The position numbers were made by a program, and so were the translations under genes. A stretch of 64,000 nucleotides of DNA from Acidobacteriota bacterium. Lineage in GTDB: Bacteria; Acidobacteriota; Thermoanaerobaculia; UBA5066. The stretch lies in contig RHKY01000009.1 of the NCBI GenBank assembly GCA_008363385.1, positions 1-64,000 on the forward strand, written 5' to 3'. Position 1 is the first letter of the stretch. Every line of letters begins with the position of its first letter. Of this stretch, positions 38,353 to 47,562 are shown piece by piece. The notes under the pieces are model-generated. The model made no database searches and was not told the DNA's origin. It was given only the letters and a program-made list of their open reading frames with translations.

Positions 38353-38380
38353 TGATTTCCCGGGAGCGTTGCGGTAACTT
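38353..38380 (+). promoter_or_regulatory. promoter-like region upstream of the 38441 gene
   Basis: TTGATT and TAACTT lie about 17 nt apart (followed by TATAGC) and a leader of about 60 nt with AGGAGGAA runs to the ATG. Positions are approximate by a base or two. Confidence 0.5.
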
Positions 38381-38440
38381 ATAGCGGTAGAACCCGTTCC
38401 CGAAGTCCCGGGTGGATCGCGCTCCGATCAGGAGGAACCG

Positions 38441-39289
38441 ATGCGTCATCTCCTCGTTCTCGCGCTCCTGGGTGCGGTCGCAGCTCCGGCGGGAGCCGCC
38501 GGCCCCGCCTCGCCCGGTCCCGCGACGTCCCGCGAGGCGGCTCCCCTCCCGCAGGTGGGCATCGAGCTCGTGGCGCCGGTGACGTCGGCGTCCTCCGGTC
38601 CCGTCGCGATCGGGGTCGACGCGGACGTCTACTGCTCCGGCTATCTCGGGAAGCCCGACGAGGCCTTCCCGGCCGCGGTCGTGGGAGCCGAGACACAGGG
38701 CCTGCAGGCGATGTACTTCCAGGGCGACGTCCTCTACGTCGACATCGGCATCAGCCGGGGCGCCGTCGCGGGCCAGGAGTTCTGGGTCGTCCGCCCGGCG
38801 TCGCTCGTCTACGAGAACGAGAACGACCTGGCGCCGGTCGGCCGCATCTGGGAGACGCCCGCGCGCCTGCGGATCATCTGCGCGCTCCAGGAGGAGTCGA
38901 TCGCCGAGATCATCGCCTCCTGCGACCCGGTGGTGATCGGAGACCGGCTGGCGCCGTTCGAGCCGATCCCGATCCCGCTCGTGCGGCGGACGCGCTTCGC
39001 GACGAGCTGCGACCCGGCGACCGGGAAGCTGACGGGGCGCATCGTCGCGGCCTTCGACCGCGTCACGCCGATCGGACAGGAGTCCATCGTCTACCTCAAC
39101 CGCGGTGAGCTCGACGGGCTGACGCCGGGGGACTTCCTCACCGTCTACCGTTACCACTCCGCCACCACCGAGGTGCGGACGATCCTCGGTGAGGCTGCCG
39201 TCCTGACGACGCGCGAGCGGACCGCCGTGGCGAAGATCGTCTCGATGCAGGACCTGATGGGAGTCGGCGACGAGGTCGAGCTGAAGTAG
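38441..39289 (+). CDS. hypothetical exported protein
   Basis: 282 residues with a signal peptide (MRHLLVLALLGAVAAPAGAA) and a strong AGGAGGAA ribosome site. The mature protein has a central segment DVLYVDIGISRGAVAGQEFWVVRP and a later segment YLNRGELDGLTPGDFLTVYRYH, so each half contains a G-V/D-x-x-G-x-x-F pattern typical of small beta-barrel (FlgT/SH3-like) domains. Four Cys residues lie between. I do not recognise the family. The two similar halves suggest an internal duplication. Confidence 0.7.
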   Translation: MRHLLVLALLGAVAAPAGAAGPASPGPATSREAAPLPQVGIELVAPVTSASSGPVAIGVDADVYCSGYLGKPDEAFPAAVVGAETQGLQAMYFQGDVLYVDIGISRGAVAGQEFWVVRPASLVYENENDLAPVGRIWETPARLRIICALQEESIAEIIASCDPVVIGDRLAPFEPIPIPLVRRTRFATSCDPATGKLTGRIVAAFDRVTPIGQESIVYLNRGELDGLTPGDFLTVYRYHSATTEVRTILGEAAVLTTRERTAVAKIVSMQDLMGVGDEVELK

Positions 39290-39359
39290 CTTTCTCGCCG
39301 CGAACGCGTCGTCGCCGTCTACCGAGGACCGCGGCGCCGTGATAAGTTCCGTTTTCCGA

Positions 39360-39385
39360 CGACGGCCGCCGCGAGGCGGCCGTCG
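39360..39385 (+). promoter_or_regulatory. 11-bp hairpin in the leader of the Fis-like gene
   Basis: CGACGGCCGCC (39360-39370) pairs perfectly with GGCGGCCGTCG (39375-39385) around a GCGA loop, 24 nt before the GTG. GATAAG near 39341 may be the -10. The hairpin could be an attenuator, a stabiliser, or the end of the preceding gene. Confidence 0.45.
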
Positions 39386-39409
39386 GGTTCAGCAGGAGGA
39401 GACGGTCCC

Positions 39410-39637
39410 GTGACGATCGACGGACAGCTCCAGCGGGTCATCGACGAGCTGGTCTCGAAAGGCATCTCCCTGGAGGTCGCCAAGAGGGAGTTCGAGAAGC
39501 GATACGTCACGGCCGCGGTCGTGCGGGCCGACGGCAACATGGGGCAGGCCGCCAAGTCGCTCGGCATCCACCGCAACACGCTCCGCGCGAAGATCTCGCT
39601 GCTGAAGGTCAAGCCGGGCGCCCGCGGGAACTGCTAG
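39410..39637 (+). CDS. Fis-type helix-turn-helix protein
   Basis: 75 residues from GTG at 39410 (GGAGGAGA upstream). The C-terminal half, ADGNMGQAAKSLGIHRNTLRAKI, is the HTH_8/Fis fold found in Fis and at the end of NtrC-type activators. The N-terminal part (VIDELVSKGISLEVAKREFEKRYV) matches the helices of a free-standing Fis-like protein, which often dimerises. It probably acts as a nucleoid or transcription factor. It is followed at once by REP-like copy C. Confidence 0.85.
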   Translation: MTIDGQLQRVIDELVSKGISLEVAKREFEKRYVTAAVVRADGNMGQAAKSLGIHRNTLRAKISLLKVKPGARGNC

Positions 39638-39639
39638 TT

Positions 39640-39739
39640 TTCTCGGGGAACCCGGGCCCTGCCGGGTTCCGCGATCGAACGCGGGGGAGCCGCTGACGCC
39701 GCTCCCCCGGACCCCCACAGCCCCTCCGCGCCCCGAGAA
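39640..39739 (+). repeat. REP-like element, copy C, with terminal inverted repeats
   Basis: It opens TTCTCGGGG (39640-39648) and closes CCCCGAGAA (39731-39739), an exact 9-bp inverted pair about 100 bp apart. Inside are the CGGGGAACCCG/CGGGTTCCGCG stem (one mismatch) and a GGGGGAGC/GCTCCCCC stem. The first part matches copies A and B; the 100-bp bounded form recalls a MITE. Confidence 0.7.
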
Positions 39740-39862
39740 CGGAACCGGCGCGGCGACGTGACGATGGCCCGCCCGCACGGCGGCGGGCGGGTGCCGGGAG
39801 GGGCGGCCGCGCTATCATCGAAAGTCCGGGGTGGCTCTCCGCTCCGACGCGAGGAGGCGTTC

Positions 39863-40045
39863 GTGCCCAACATCGGCCTTCCCGAGCTGCTGATCATCCT
39901 GGCCATCGTCGTCCTCCTCTTCGGCGCCGGGAAGCTCCCGCAGCTCGGGCGCGGCATCGGCGAGGCCATCCGGAACTTCAAGTCCGGGATGAAGGAAGGC
40001 GACCAGACCCCCCCGAAGGACGAGGGCGAGCAGAAGCCGAAGTAG
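39863..40045 (+). CDS. tatA: twin-arginine translocase subunit TatA/TatE
   Basis: 60 residues from GTG at 39863 (GAGGAGG upstream). The single N-terminal membrane helix ([23 protein letters not shown]) is followed by the FGAGKLP hinge, an amphipathic helix ([16 protein letters not shown]) and a charged tail. This is the TatA pattern: it forms the pore for folded proteins with twin-arginine signals. No tatB or tatC is next to it. A terminator follows at 40072. Confidence 0.93.
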   Translation: MPNIGLPELLIILAIVVLLFGAGKLPQLGRGIGEAIRNFKSGMKEGDQTPPKDEGEQKPK

Positions 40046-40071
40046 GCCTGCCGGGCAGGAGCGGGCGGTGA

Positions 40072-40095
40072 GGGCGCGGACGGCCGCGCCCTTTT
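40072..40095 (+). terminator. rho-independent terminator of tatA
   Basis: GGGCGCGG (40072-40079) pairs with CCGCGCCC (40084-40091), loop ACGG, then TTTT. Confidence 0.8.
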
Positions 40096-40117
40096 CCGTT
40101 CCGGACCTCCCAGATCT

Positions 40118-40254
40118 GGAGGCCCGGTTTCGAGCGCGCGCTGGAGCGCGTGCAGGGGCCTCCCCGCAACGGGGATCGGGACGGCCGGGGGAGGGGCGCG
40201 GGGAGGCCCGGTTTCGGGCACGCGCGGGAGCGCGTGCGGGGGCCTCCCCGCAAC
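40118..40254. repeat. two 53-bp hairpin repeats in tandem
   Basis: Copy 1 (40118-40170) and copy 2 (40202-40254) both begin GGAGGCCCGGTTTCG and end GGGGCCTCCCCGCAAC, and differ at only a few bases in the middle. In each the ends pair (GGAGGCCC with GGGCCTCC) to make a long hairpin. The GGTTTC...GCGCG core is echoed by the hairpin at 60726-60779. This fills the gap between tatA and the kinase-like gene. Confidence 0.8.
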
Positions 40255-40257
40255 AGG

Positions 40258-41184
40258 TCAGCCCGGGAGGAAGTCCAGCATCGCCGTGAACGGCCCGCCC
40301 CGGCGCGTGTGCTGGCGGAGGACGCGGAGCGCCGTCTCCCGGTGGGGCCGGTAGACCTCCCGCCCGTGCGCCAGCATCTTCTCGAAGGTCCCGAGGACCT
40401 TCCACGCCCTCTGCAGCAGGACGGCCTCGGCGAACGGGAGCCCGTCGGCGTCGGGCGAGAAGCCGGCCCTCTCGAAGCGGAGGGAGACGGGGTCGTAGTC
40501 CGGCGGCCCGAGGCGCAGGTCCTGGAAGTCGATGGCCGCGAGGCGGCGGTCGGCCGCCCGGATCAGGTTGTCGGCGTGAAAGTCCCGGTGGGTCGGGACG
40601 GGGTCGCCGAGGGCGGGGTCCGAGGCGGCTCGCGCGAGCCTCGCGGCGAGCGCGTCCCACTCCGCAGCGCGGTCCTCGGGGAGCGGGCTCTCCCCTCCGC
40701 GCTCCAGCGCCCAGCGCCGGGTGTGCGAGAGCTCGGACTCGAAGAACGCCGCGTCGAACCGGGGGTTCGCCGTCGCCGCCTCCCAGTCGATCGCACGCAC
40801 GGAGGGCAGGAGTTCCTCCGCCTCGTCGAGCAGCCGGGCGCGCCGGGCGGCCGTCGGGGCCTCTGCCAGCTCGTCGGCGAGGTCCCGGTCTCCCAGGTCC
40901 TCGACGAGCGCGACCGCCGCCCCGGGCTCGTCGGCCAGGAGGGCGGGGACGCGGACGCCCGCCGCGGCCAGGGCGGCCCCGATGCGGCGCCAGCGGTCCT
41001 GCGCGGCCGAGAGCGGCTCTGGGTAGAGGACGAGGAGGGCCGTCCCCCGCGGACCGGTCCTGACCCGGAAGTACCGCCGGGAGCCGACGTCCCCCGCCAG
41101 CGGCGAGGCGTCATCGAGCGCGCCCGGAGGGAGACCGAGACGCGCCGCGGCGGCGGACAGCCGCCCCCGGTCGTCCGGCGCTAT
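40258..41184 (-). CDS. aminoglycoside phosphotransferase-family kinase (probable ATA start)
   Basis: About 308 residues. The kinase-like landmarks are PTHRDFHADNLI (catalytic Asp) and AIDFQDLRLGPPDYDPVSL (metal Asp), as in APH/choline kinase-like proteins and the AmgK sugar-kinase group. No ATG, GTG or TTG is in a sensible place. The best start is an ATA at 41184, which overlaps the cyclophilin TAG in an ATAG arrangement and has GAGGGGG upstream; CTG near 41157 is an alternative. The substrate is not clear. It is probably co-transcribed with the cyclophilin gene. Confidence 0.75.
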   Translation of the reverse strand: MAPDDRGRLSAAAARLGLPPGALDDASPLAGDVGSRRYFRVRTGPRGTALLVLYPEPLSAAQDRWRRIGAALAAAGVRVPALLADEPGAAVALVEDLGDRDLADELAEAPTAARRARLLDEAEELLPSVRAIDWEAATANPRFDAAFFESELSHTRRWALERGGESPLPEDRAAEWDALAARLARAASDPALGDPVPTHRDFHADNLIRAADRRLAAIDFQDLRLGPPDYDPVSLRFERAGFSPDADGLPFAEAVLLQRAWKVLGTFEKMLAHGREVYRPHRETALRVLRQHTRRGGPFTAMLDFLPG

Positions 41185-41855
41185 TTCGCGGCCCCCTCTT
41201 CCTTCAGCTCGACCTTGAGGATCTTCTGGTAGGTCCGCGGTCGTCCGCCCGAACGGTCCGCCAGGTCCGGGTCCGACGTCGTGACGATCCGGTCGACGTT
41301 GTTCATCCCGTCCACGACCTCGCCGAAGACCGTGTACTGCCGGTCCAGGAAGGGGGAGTCCTTCACCACGATGAAGAACTGGGACGAGGCCGAGTCGGGG
41401 TCGGAGGCCCGGGCCATCGAGACGACGCCGCGCTTGTGGCTGACCTCGTTGAACTCCTGCCGGACGTTCACCGGGACGCCCTTGGAGTCGGTGTGCGACC
41501 CGGTCCCGTAACGCGCCACGGGGACCTCGGGGTCCTTCGTGAGGGGGTCTCCCCCCTGGATCATGAAGTCCGGGATGACGCGGTGGAAGAGCGTGCCGTC
41601 GTAGAAGCCCGACGCCGCCAGGTCGACGAAGTTCTTCACGTGGGCGGGCGCCTTGTCGGCGAAGAACCGGATCGTGACGTCTCCCTGGGAGGTCTTCAGG
41701 ACGGCCGAGGTCTTCGCGTAGTCGCGGGGCTTGGTCACCCGAGCCTCCTTCTTCTTCGGGGGGGCCTTCTTCGTCGCGGCGCCGGCCGACAGGGCCGGGA
41801 GGACGAGGAGAAGGGAGGCGGCGAGGGCCGCGAGGAGCCGCGTTACGCGCTGCAC
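41181..41855 (-). CDS. periplasmic cyclophilin-type peptidyl-prolyl isomerase
   Basis: 224 residues. A signal peptide (RLLAALAASLLLVLPALSAGA) is followed by a short basic linker and a cyclophilin domain with FADKAPAHVKNFVDLA, FHRVIPDFMIQGGDP and SSQFFIVVKDSPFLD. It catalyses cis-trans isomerisation of X-Pro bonds, probably in the periplasm. It is separated by 79 nt from a divergent EcsC-like gene. Confidence 0.92.
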   Translation of the reverse strand: MQRVTRLLAALAASLLLVLPALSAGAATKKAPPKKKEARVTKPRDYAKTSAVLKTSQGDVTIRFFADKAPAHVKNFVDLAASGFYDGTLFHRVIPDFMIQGGDPLTKDPEVPVARYGTGSHTDSKGVPVNVRQEFNEVSHKRGVVSMARASDPDSASSQFFIVVKDSPFLDRQYTVFGEVVDGMNNVDRIVTTSDPDLADRSGGRPRTYQKILKVELKEEGAAK

Positions 41856-41934
41856 GGGAAACCTCCTTCCGGTCGGGTTCGGCGGCCTTGTCCGCGAGGA
41901 CGAAGCCGACGGATGATACGCCGGAAGGAGCGAC

Positions 41935-42534
41935 GTGGGCCTCGCCGGGACATTCCTGGAGCTCGTGCGGCGCGCGTGCCTGGACGTCGACGTGGAGAGG
42001 CTGCGCGAAGAGACGGCGCTCTTCGCGGCGCGTCACGCCGGGCTCTCCACGCGGCACAAGGGGGAGCTCCTCGTCCGCTCGGTCGCCCGGCGGGCGGCGG
42101 CGCTCGGAGCGGCGGCGAGCCTTCCGTCCGGGTGGGCGGCGCTCACGGTCGCGGGGCCCGAGCTCTCGGCGTTGATCCTCCTCCAGAGCCGGATGGTCCT
42201 CGGCCTGCACCTCCTGTACGGGCACGAGCCGGAGCCGGGGGAGCGCGCCGGCGAGGTCCTCGCCTCGATGGTCGCCGGGGCCGGCGTCAGCTTCGGGCGG
42301 AGGGTGACGGCCCGCGCCGCCGAGGACGTCGCGGCGCGCCTCCTCGTCCGGGCTCTCGGACGCGAGGCGCTCCACGCCGTGCCGCTCGTCGGGGCCGCGA
42401 TCGGGGCCGCGATGAGCTACGCCGCCGTGGAGGCCCTGGGACGGGCGGTCCTCGCGCGCGTGGACGGGAGGTGGGGACCGCCCGAGATCCCGGGCCGCGG
42501 GGGCGTCATCGAGGGGTCGGGCCGGGTCACGTGA
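41935..42534 (+). CDS. EcsC-like protein
   Basis: 199 residues from GTG at 41935 (GGAAGGAG upstream). There is a helical segment with LSTRHKGELLVRSVARR, then a hydrophobic pair including TVAGPELSALILLQSRMVLGLHLLYG and later LVGAAIGAAMSYAAVEALGRAV. This resembles the EcsC family, whose role is not settled. The stop overlaps the GTG of the FAD oxidase gene. The family call is tentative. Confidence 0.55.
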   Translation: MGLAGTFLELVRRACLDVDVERLREETALFAARHAGLSTRHKGELLVRSVARRAAALGAAASLPSGWAALTVAGPELSALILLQSRMVLGLHLLYGHEPEPGERAGEVLASMVAGAGVSFGRRVTARAAEDVAARLLVRALGREALHAVPLVGAAIGAAMSYAAVEALGRAVLARVDGRWGPPEIPGRGGVIEGSGRVT

Positions 42535-43673
42535 GCTCTCCCGTCGACGTCCTGATCGTCGGGGGCGGCGTGGTCGGGCTGGCGACGGCGCTGGAGCTCT
42601 CGCGCCGGGGCGCCGGGGTGACCCTTCTCGAGAGGGGACGCGTCGGCGACCGGCTGACGTCGGGGCTCGGGGCGGCCGCCGGGGCCGTCGCCGCCCAGGC
42701 GCGGACCCGGGCGGAGCCCGAGGCCTCCCGGGACCTCGCCCTCCTCGGGCGTCACCTCTGGCCCGCGTGGGCGGAGGGGCTGGAGGCCGCGTCGGGGCTC
42801 TCGACGGAGTTCGAGGCGGCGGGGGGGATCGCGGTCGCGCGGTCGGACCCGGAGGAGGTCGCCCTGGACCGCGCCCTCGACTGGCAGAGGGCGCGACGGC
42901 TCCCGGTGGAGGTCCTCTCGCCCGAGGAGGCCGTCGAGCGCGAGCCGTCGCTCTCTCCGGACCTGACCGCCGCGTTCGCGTTTCCCCTCGAGGGGCAGGT
43001 GGCCGCCGCCCGGCTCGCGCGGGCGCTCCTCCTCGCGGCACGGGCCGCCGGGGTCCGCCTCGTCGAGGAGTGCCCCGTCCACGCCATCCGGACCGCGGGG
43101 TCTCGCGTCGAGGGCGCCGAGACCGGAGTCGGGCGGATCACCGCCGCGACCGTCGTGAACTGCGGGGGGGCCTTCGCGTCGCGCCTTCCGGGAGTCCCGC
43201 CCCTTCCGCTGGTCCCCTACAGGACGGAGGCGGTCCGGCTGGACGCTTCCGCCGACGCCGAGAGACCGTCGAGGATCGTCGTCGCGCCGGACGTCCTGCT
43301 GGTCCCGTCGCGGGACGCCACGCTCACGGCCGCCTCGACCGTCGGGAGCACCGGCTTCGACGCGAGGCCCGCGGCGGCGGCCCTCGGGGCCCTCCTCTCC
43401 CGGGCCGCGAGCGTCGTCCCGGCCGCGAGCGTCTATCCCGTGATGGAAATCTGGGCGGCGGTCTCCCCGGTCACCCCTGACGGCGTGCCGCTCCTCGGGG
43501 AGACGGACGTCGGGGGGTACTGGGCGGCGACGGGGCTCGGTCCGTGGGGCCTGACGAGCGGGCCGGCCGCGGCGGTCCTCGTGGCCGACCTCCTCTCCGG
43601 GACGCTCCCCGCCCTCCCGACGGAGCCGTTCGCCCCGCGCCGGTTCGGACCGGCGGGAGAGGACCCGTGGTAA
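42531..43673 (+). CDS. FAD-dependent amino-acid or glycine oxidase-like protein (DAO family)
   Basis: 380 residues from GTG at 42531, overlapping the previous stop. The dinucleotide-binding motif is VLIVGGGVVGLATALELSRRG. GLGAAAGAVAAQ and the substrate region with FPLEGQVAAARLARALL resemble ThiO-type oxidases. The C-terminal FAD motif is YWAATGLGPWGLTSGPAAA. DAO-family enzymes oxidise amines such as glycine or D-amino acids; ThiO feeds thiamine synthesis, but no thi genes are near. The exact substrate is open. Confidence 0.78.
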   Translation: MSSPVDVLIVGGGVVGLATALELSRRGAGVTLLERGRVGDRLTSGLGAAAGAVAAQARTRAEPEASRDLALLGRHLWPAWAEGLEAASGLSTEFEAAGGIAVARSDPEEVALDRALDWQRARRLPVEVLSPEEAVEREPSLSPDLTAAFAFPLEGQVAAARLARALLLAARAAGVRLVEECPVHAIRTAGSRVEGAETGVGRITAATVVNCGGAFASRLPGVPPLPLVPYRTEAVRLDASADAERPSRIVVAPDVLLVPSRDATLTAASTVGSTGFDARPAAAALGALLSRAASVVPAASVYPVMEIWAAVSPVTPDGVPLLGETDVGGYWAATGLGPWGLTSGPAAAVLVADLLSGTLPALPTEPFAPRRFGPAGEDPW

Positions 43674-43764
43674 TCTGACGAGTTACGCGCGCCGCCCTCG
43701 TTGCGGCAGAGACGGCCGCCCGGCCCCGCGCGCGGCTCACGGTCCTGATGGGAGGAGAATCCGG

Positions 43765-45663
<1,899 letters not shown>

Positions 45664-45694
45664 CGAGGCAGGCTTCCCCCGCACGGCGGCCGTC

Positions 45695-47167
45695 TCAGCG
45701 GACGACGCGGCGAAGCGTCGTCCGCTCGTCGAGCCTCTCGACTTCCTCGGTCCGGCTCCGGACGAGCCCGTGGATCGCGGTCCGCCGGAGGCGGCCCCCC
45801 GGGTCCTCGGGCTCGGCGAAGAGGACGGGAAGCCCGGGCTGGGCGGCGACGCACTCCGTGAGCCGGCGGTCGAGCCCCCTCTTGTCGAGGAAGAACCAGA
45901 ACGCCACGTTCACGTAGAGGCCGCACGGGGGCGGGGTGGCGGCGCGCACGTAGACGTTGTCGTAGGTGGCGCCGAAGTTCAGGAAGCTCCCGCCGGGGCC
46001 GGCGGCCGCTTCCGCCCGCCGCGCCATCTCGCGGACCCTCGCGTCGTCCCAGTAGCGGACGGGGCCGCCAAGCTCGGCCGCGAGGAGGGGGCCGGCGCCG
46101 AGGCCAGCGACGGCGACATGACACGCGAGGAAGGCCGCGCCGACCCCCGCCGCGGCGAGGGCGCTCCGGGACGGGCTCCGCCTCCGGCCCCGCGCCAGGA
46201 AGGCCCGTCCGCCCCGGAACGCCACGAGCGTGGCGAGGACGACGACGCCGAGCGAACCGGCCAGGTGCAGGAGACCCCAGCGCGGCCAGGCCATTCCCGC
46301 GACCGCGAAGCCGAGGAAGGGGAGCGGCCGGGCCCGGTGGCCTCGTCCCCGAGCGGCCCGCGCCAGGAGGCCGGCGGCAGGAAAGGCCATCGCCGGCGCC
46401 ACGGCCTCGAGGAGGTCCGCCAGGTCCGTGGACGAGCCGATCTCGGCGGCGTGCCCCGAGACCGGGAGCCAGAGCGTCCAGTAGAGGTGCTCGCCCGTCC
46501 GGAAGAGGGCGGCCCAGGCGACGGCGAAGACGAGGTACGGGAGCGATCCCCACGCGGCCAGAGAGGCCGCCCGCCTCCAGCGCTCCCGTCCCCCGGCGAC
46601 GACCGCCCAGACGACCGCTCCGAGGAGGACCCACGCCGACGTCTGCTTGACGAGGATCGCGGAGCCGAGGAGGAGCCCGGCGGCGCGCAGGCGCGAGGCC
46701 GCCGCCGTCCGCGCCACCCGCGAGAGGACGAGCGTCGCGGCCAGGACGAAGGGGGCGACGAAGACGTCGGGCCAGAGCTCTGGGCCGCCGAAGTAGACGC
46801 TCCAGAGGACGACGAGCGCGGTCGAGGCGAGGGCGAGAGCCGCCCGGAAGGGACGCGGGAGGCTCCGCGGGACCGCCCGGACCAGGAGGAACGCGCAGGC
46901 GGCCGGCGGGACGGCCGAGAGCGCGCGGAAGAGCCCGGCGTGGAAGCCGGCGAGCTTCCCGGCCGACGCCGTGAGGAGGATGAGGGCGGGGGTGTAGGGC
47001 TCGATGGCGTCCCGGTAGAGGACGGCGCCGCGCGAGAGCATCCAGGCGGGGACCACCATCTCGGGCCAGGCCACGACGGTGCAGAGGAAAGCCACGGAGC
47101 CGGCGGCGAGCCCGCAGGCGGCGGGCGCGAGGAGACGACGCGGGGCGGCCGGACGGCGCTCAGGCAC
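45695..47167 (-). CDS. GT-C fold membrane glycosyltransferase-like protein
   Basis: 490 residues from GTG at 47167, overlapping the stop of the upstream gene. About ten hydrophobic segments precede a soluble C-terminal part. The first periplasmic loop has a YRDAIEPYTPALI motif (acidic residues near the first helix, as in GT39/ArnT-like transferases). A 100-residue soluble tail follows (WDDARVREMARRAEA). Such enzymes use polyprenyl-phosphate sugars as donors. No specific substrate can be named. Confidence 0.65.
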   Translation of the reverse strand: MPERRPAAPRRLLAPAACGLAAGSVAFLCTVVAWPEMVVPAWMLSRGAVLYRDAIEPYTPALILLTASAGKLAGFHAGLFRALSAVPPAACAFLLVRAVPRSLPRPFRAALALASTALVVLWSVYFGGPELWPDVFVAPFVLAATLVLSRVARTAAASRLRAAGLLLGSAILVKQTSAWVLLGAVVWAVVAGGRERWRRAASLAAWGSLPYLVFAVAWAALFRTGEHLYWTLWLPVSGHAAEIGSSTDLADLLEAVAPAMAFPAAGLLARAARGRGHRARPLPFLGFAVAGMAWPRWGLLHLAGSLGVVVLATLVAFRGGRAFLARGRRRSPSRSALAAAGVGAAFLACHVAVAGLGAGPLLAAELGGPVRYWDDARVREMARRAEAAAGPGGSFLNFGATYDNVYVRAATPPPCGLYVNVAFWFFLDKRGLDRRLTECVAAQPGLPVLFAEPEDPGGRLRRTAIHGLVRSRTEEVERLDERTTLRRVVR

Positions 47168-47555
47168 CGGGCGAGTAGGTGACGCTGTTGCGGGGGCCCT
47201 CCCAGACCGTCACCTCGGCCAGCCGGACCCCCTCGGCGAGGAGGCCCGACCTGCGGATCTCCTCGGCCACCCAGAGGGCGACGTTCTCCGCGGTGGGGTT
47301 CCTCTCGTCGAAAGGCGGGACCGTGTTCAGGTCCCGGTCGTGCAGGCGGGAGGCGAGCTCGCGCACGAGCCGCTCCGTCGGGACGAAGTCGACCGAGAGG
47401 TCGTAGGCCCCCAGTCGCTCGGTCGTCAGGGCCACCTCCACCTTCCAGGAGTGGCCGTGGACCGGCTCGGGCCCGCCGACGTAGTCGCGGAGGTGGTGGG
47501 CCGCCTCGAACGTGGCGTGGCAGCGGACGGTGAAGCTCACGCCGCCATTCTCCAC
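47160..47555 (-). CDS. 6-pyruvoyl-tetrahydropterin synthase family protein, PTPS-III type
   Basis: 131 residues from GTG at 47555. Zinc ligands are His20 (FEAAHHL), His33 and His35 (VHGHSW). Where QueD has its catalytic Cys (CxxxHGH), this protein has Glu30 in EPVHGH, the ExxHGH motif of the PTPS-III group. PTPS-III proteins can replace FolB by releasing 6-hydroxymethyl-dihydropterin for folate. WEGPRNSVTY is the usual end. It lies 7 nt after the radical SAM/DUF2344 gene and overlaps the next gene by 8 bp. Confidence 0.8.
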   Translation of the reverse strand: MENGGVSFTVRCHATFEAAHHLRDYVGGPEPVHGHSWKVEVALTTERLGAYDLSVDFVPTERLVRELASRLHDRDLNTVPPFDERNPTAENVALWVAEEIRRSGLLAEGVRLAEVTVWEGPRNSVTYSPGA

Positions 47556-47562
47556 CGGTCCC

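Noticed and set aside
40118-40254. Possible CRISPR array or tandem terminators
   Set aside because: Two hairpin units without unique spacers of even size and without T tracts; a REP-like repeat is simpler.
40258-41184. True aminoglycoside resistance gene
   Set aside because: Only the general APH-fold motifs are present; the context is a housekeeping pair with a cyclophilin and there are no mobile-element marks next to it.
47160-47555. QueD (queuosine) assignment
   Set aside because: The catalytic Cys of the CxxxHGH motif is replaced by ExxHGH, and no other queuosine gene is close.
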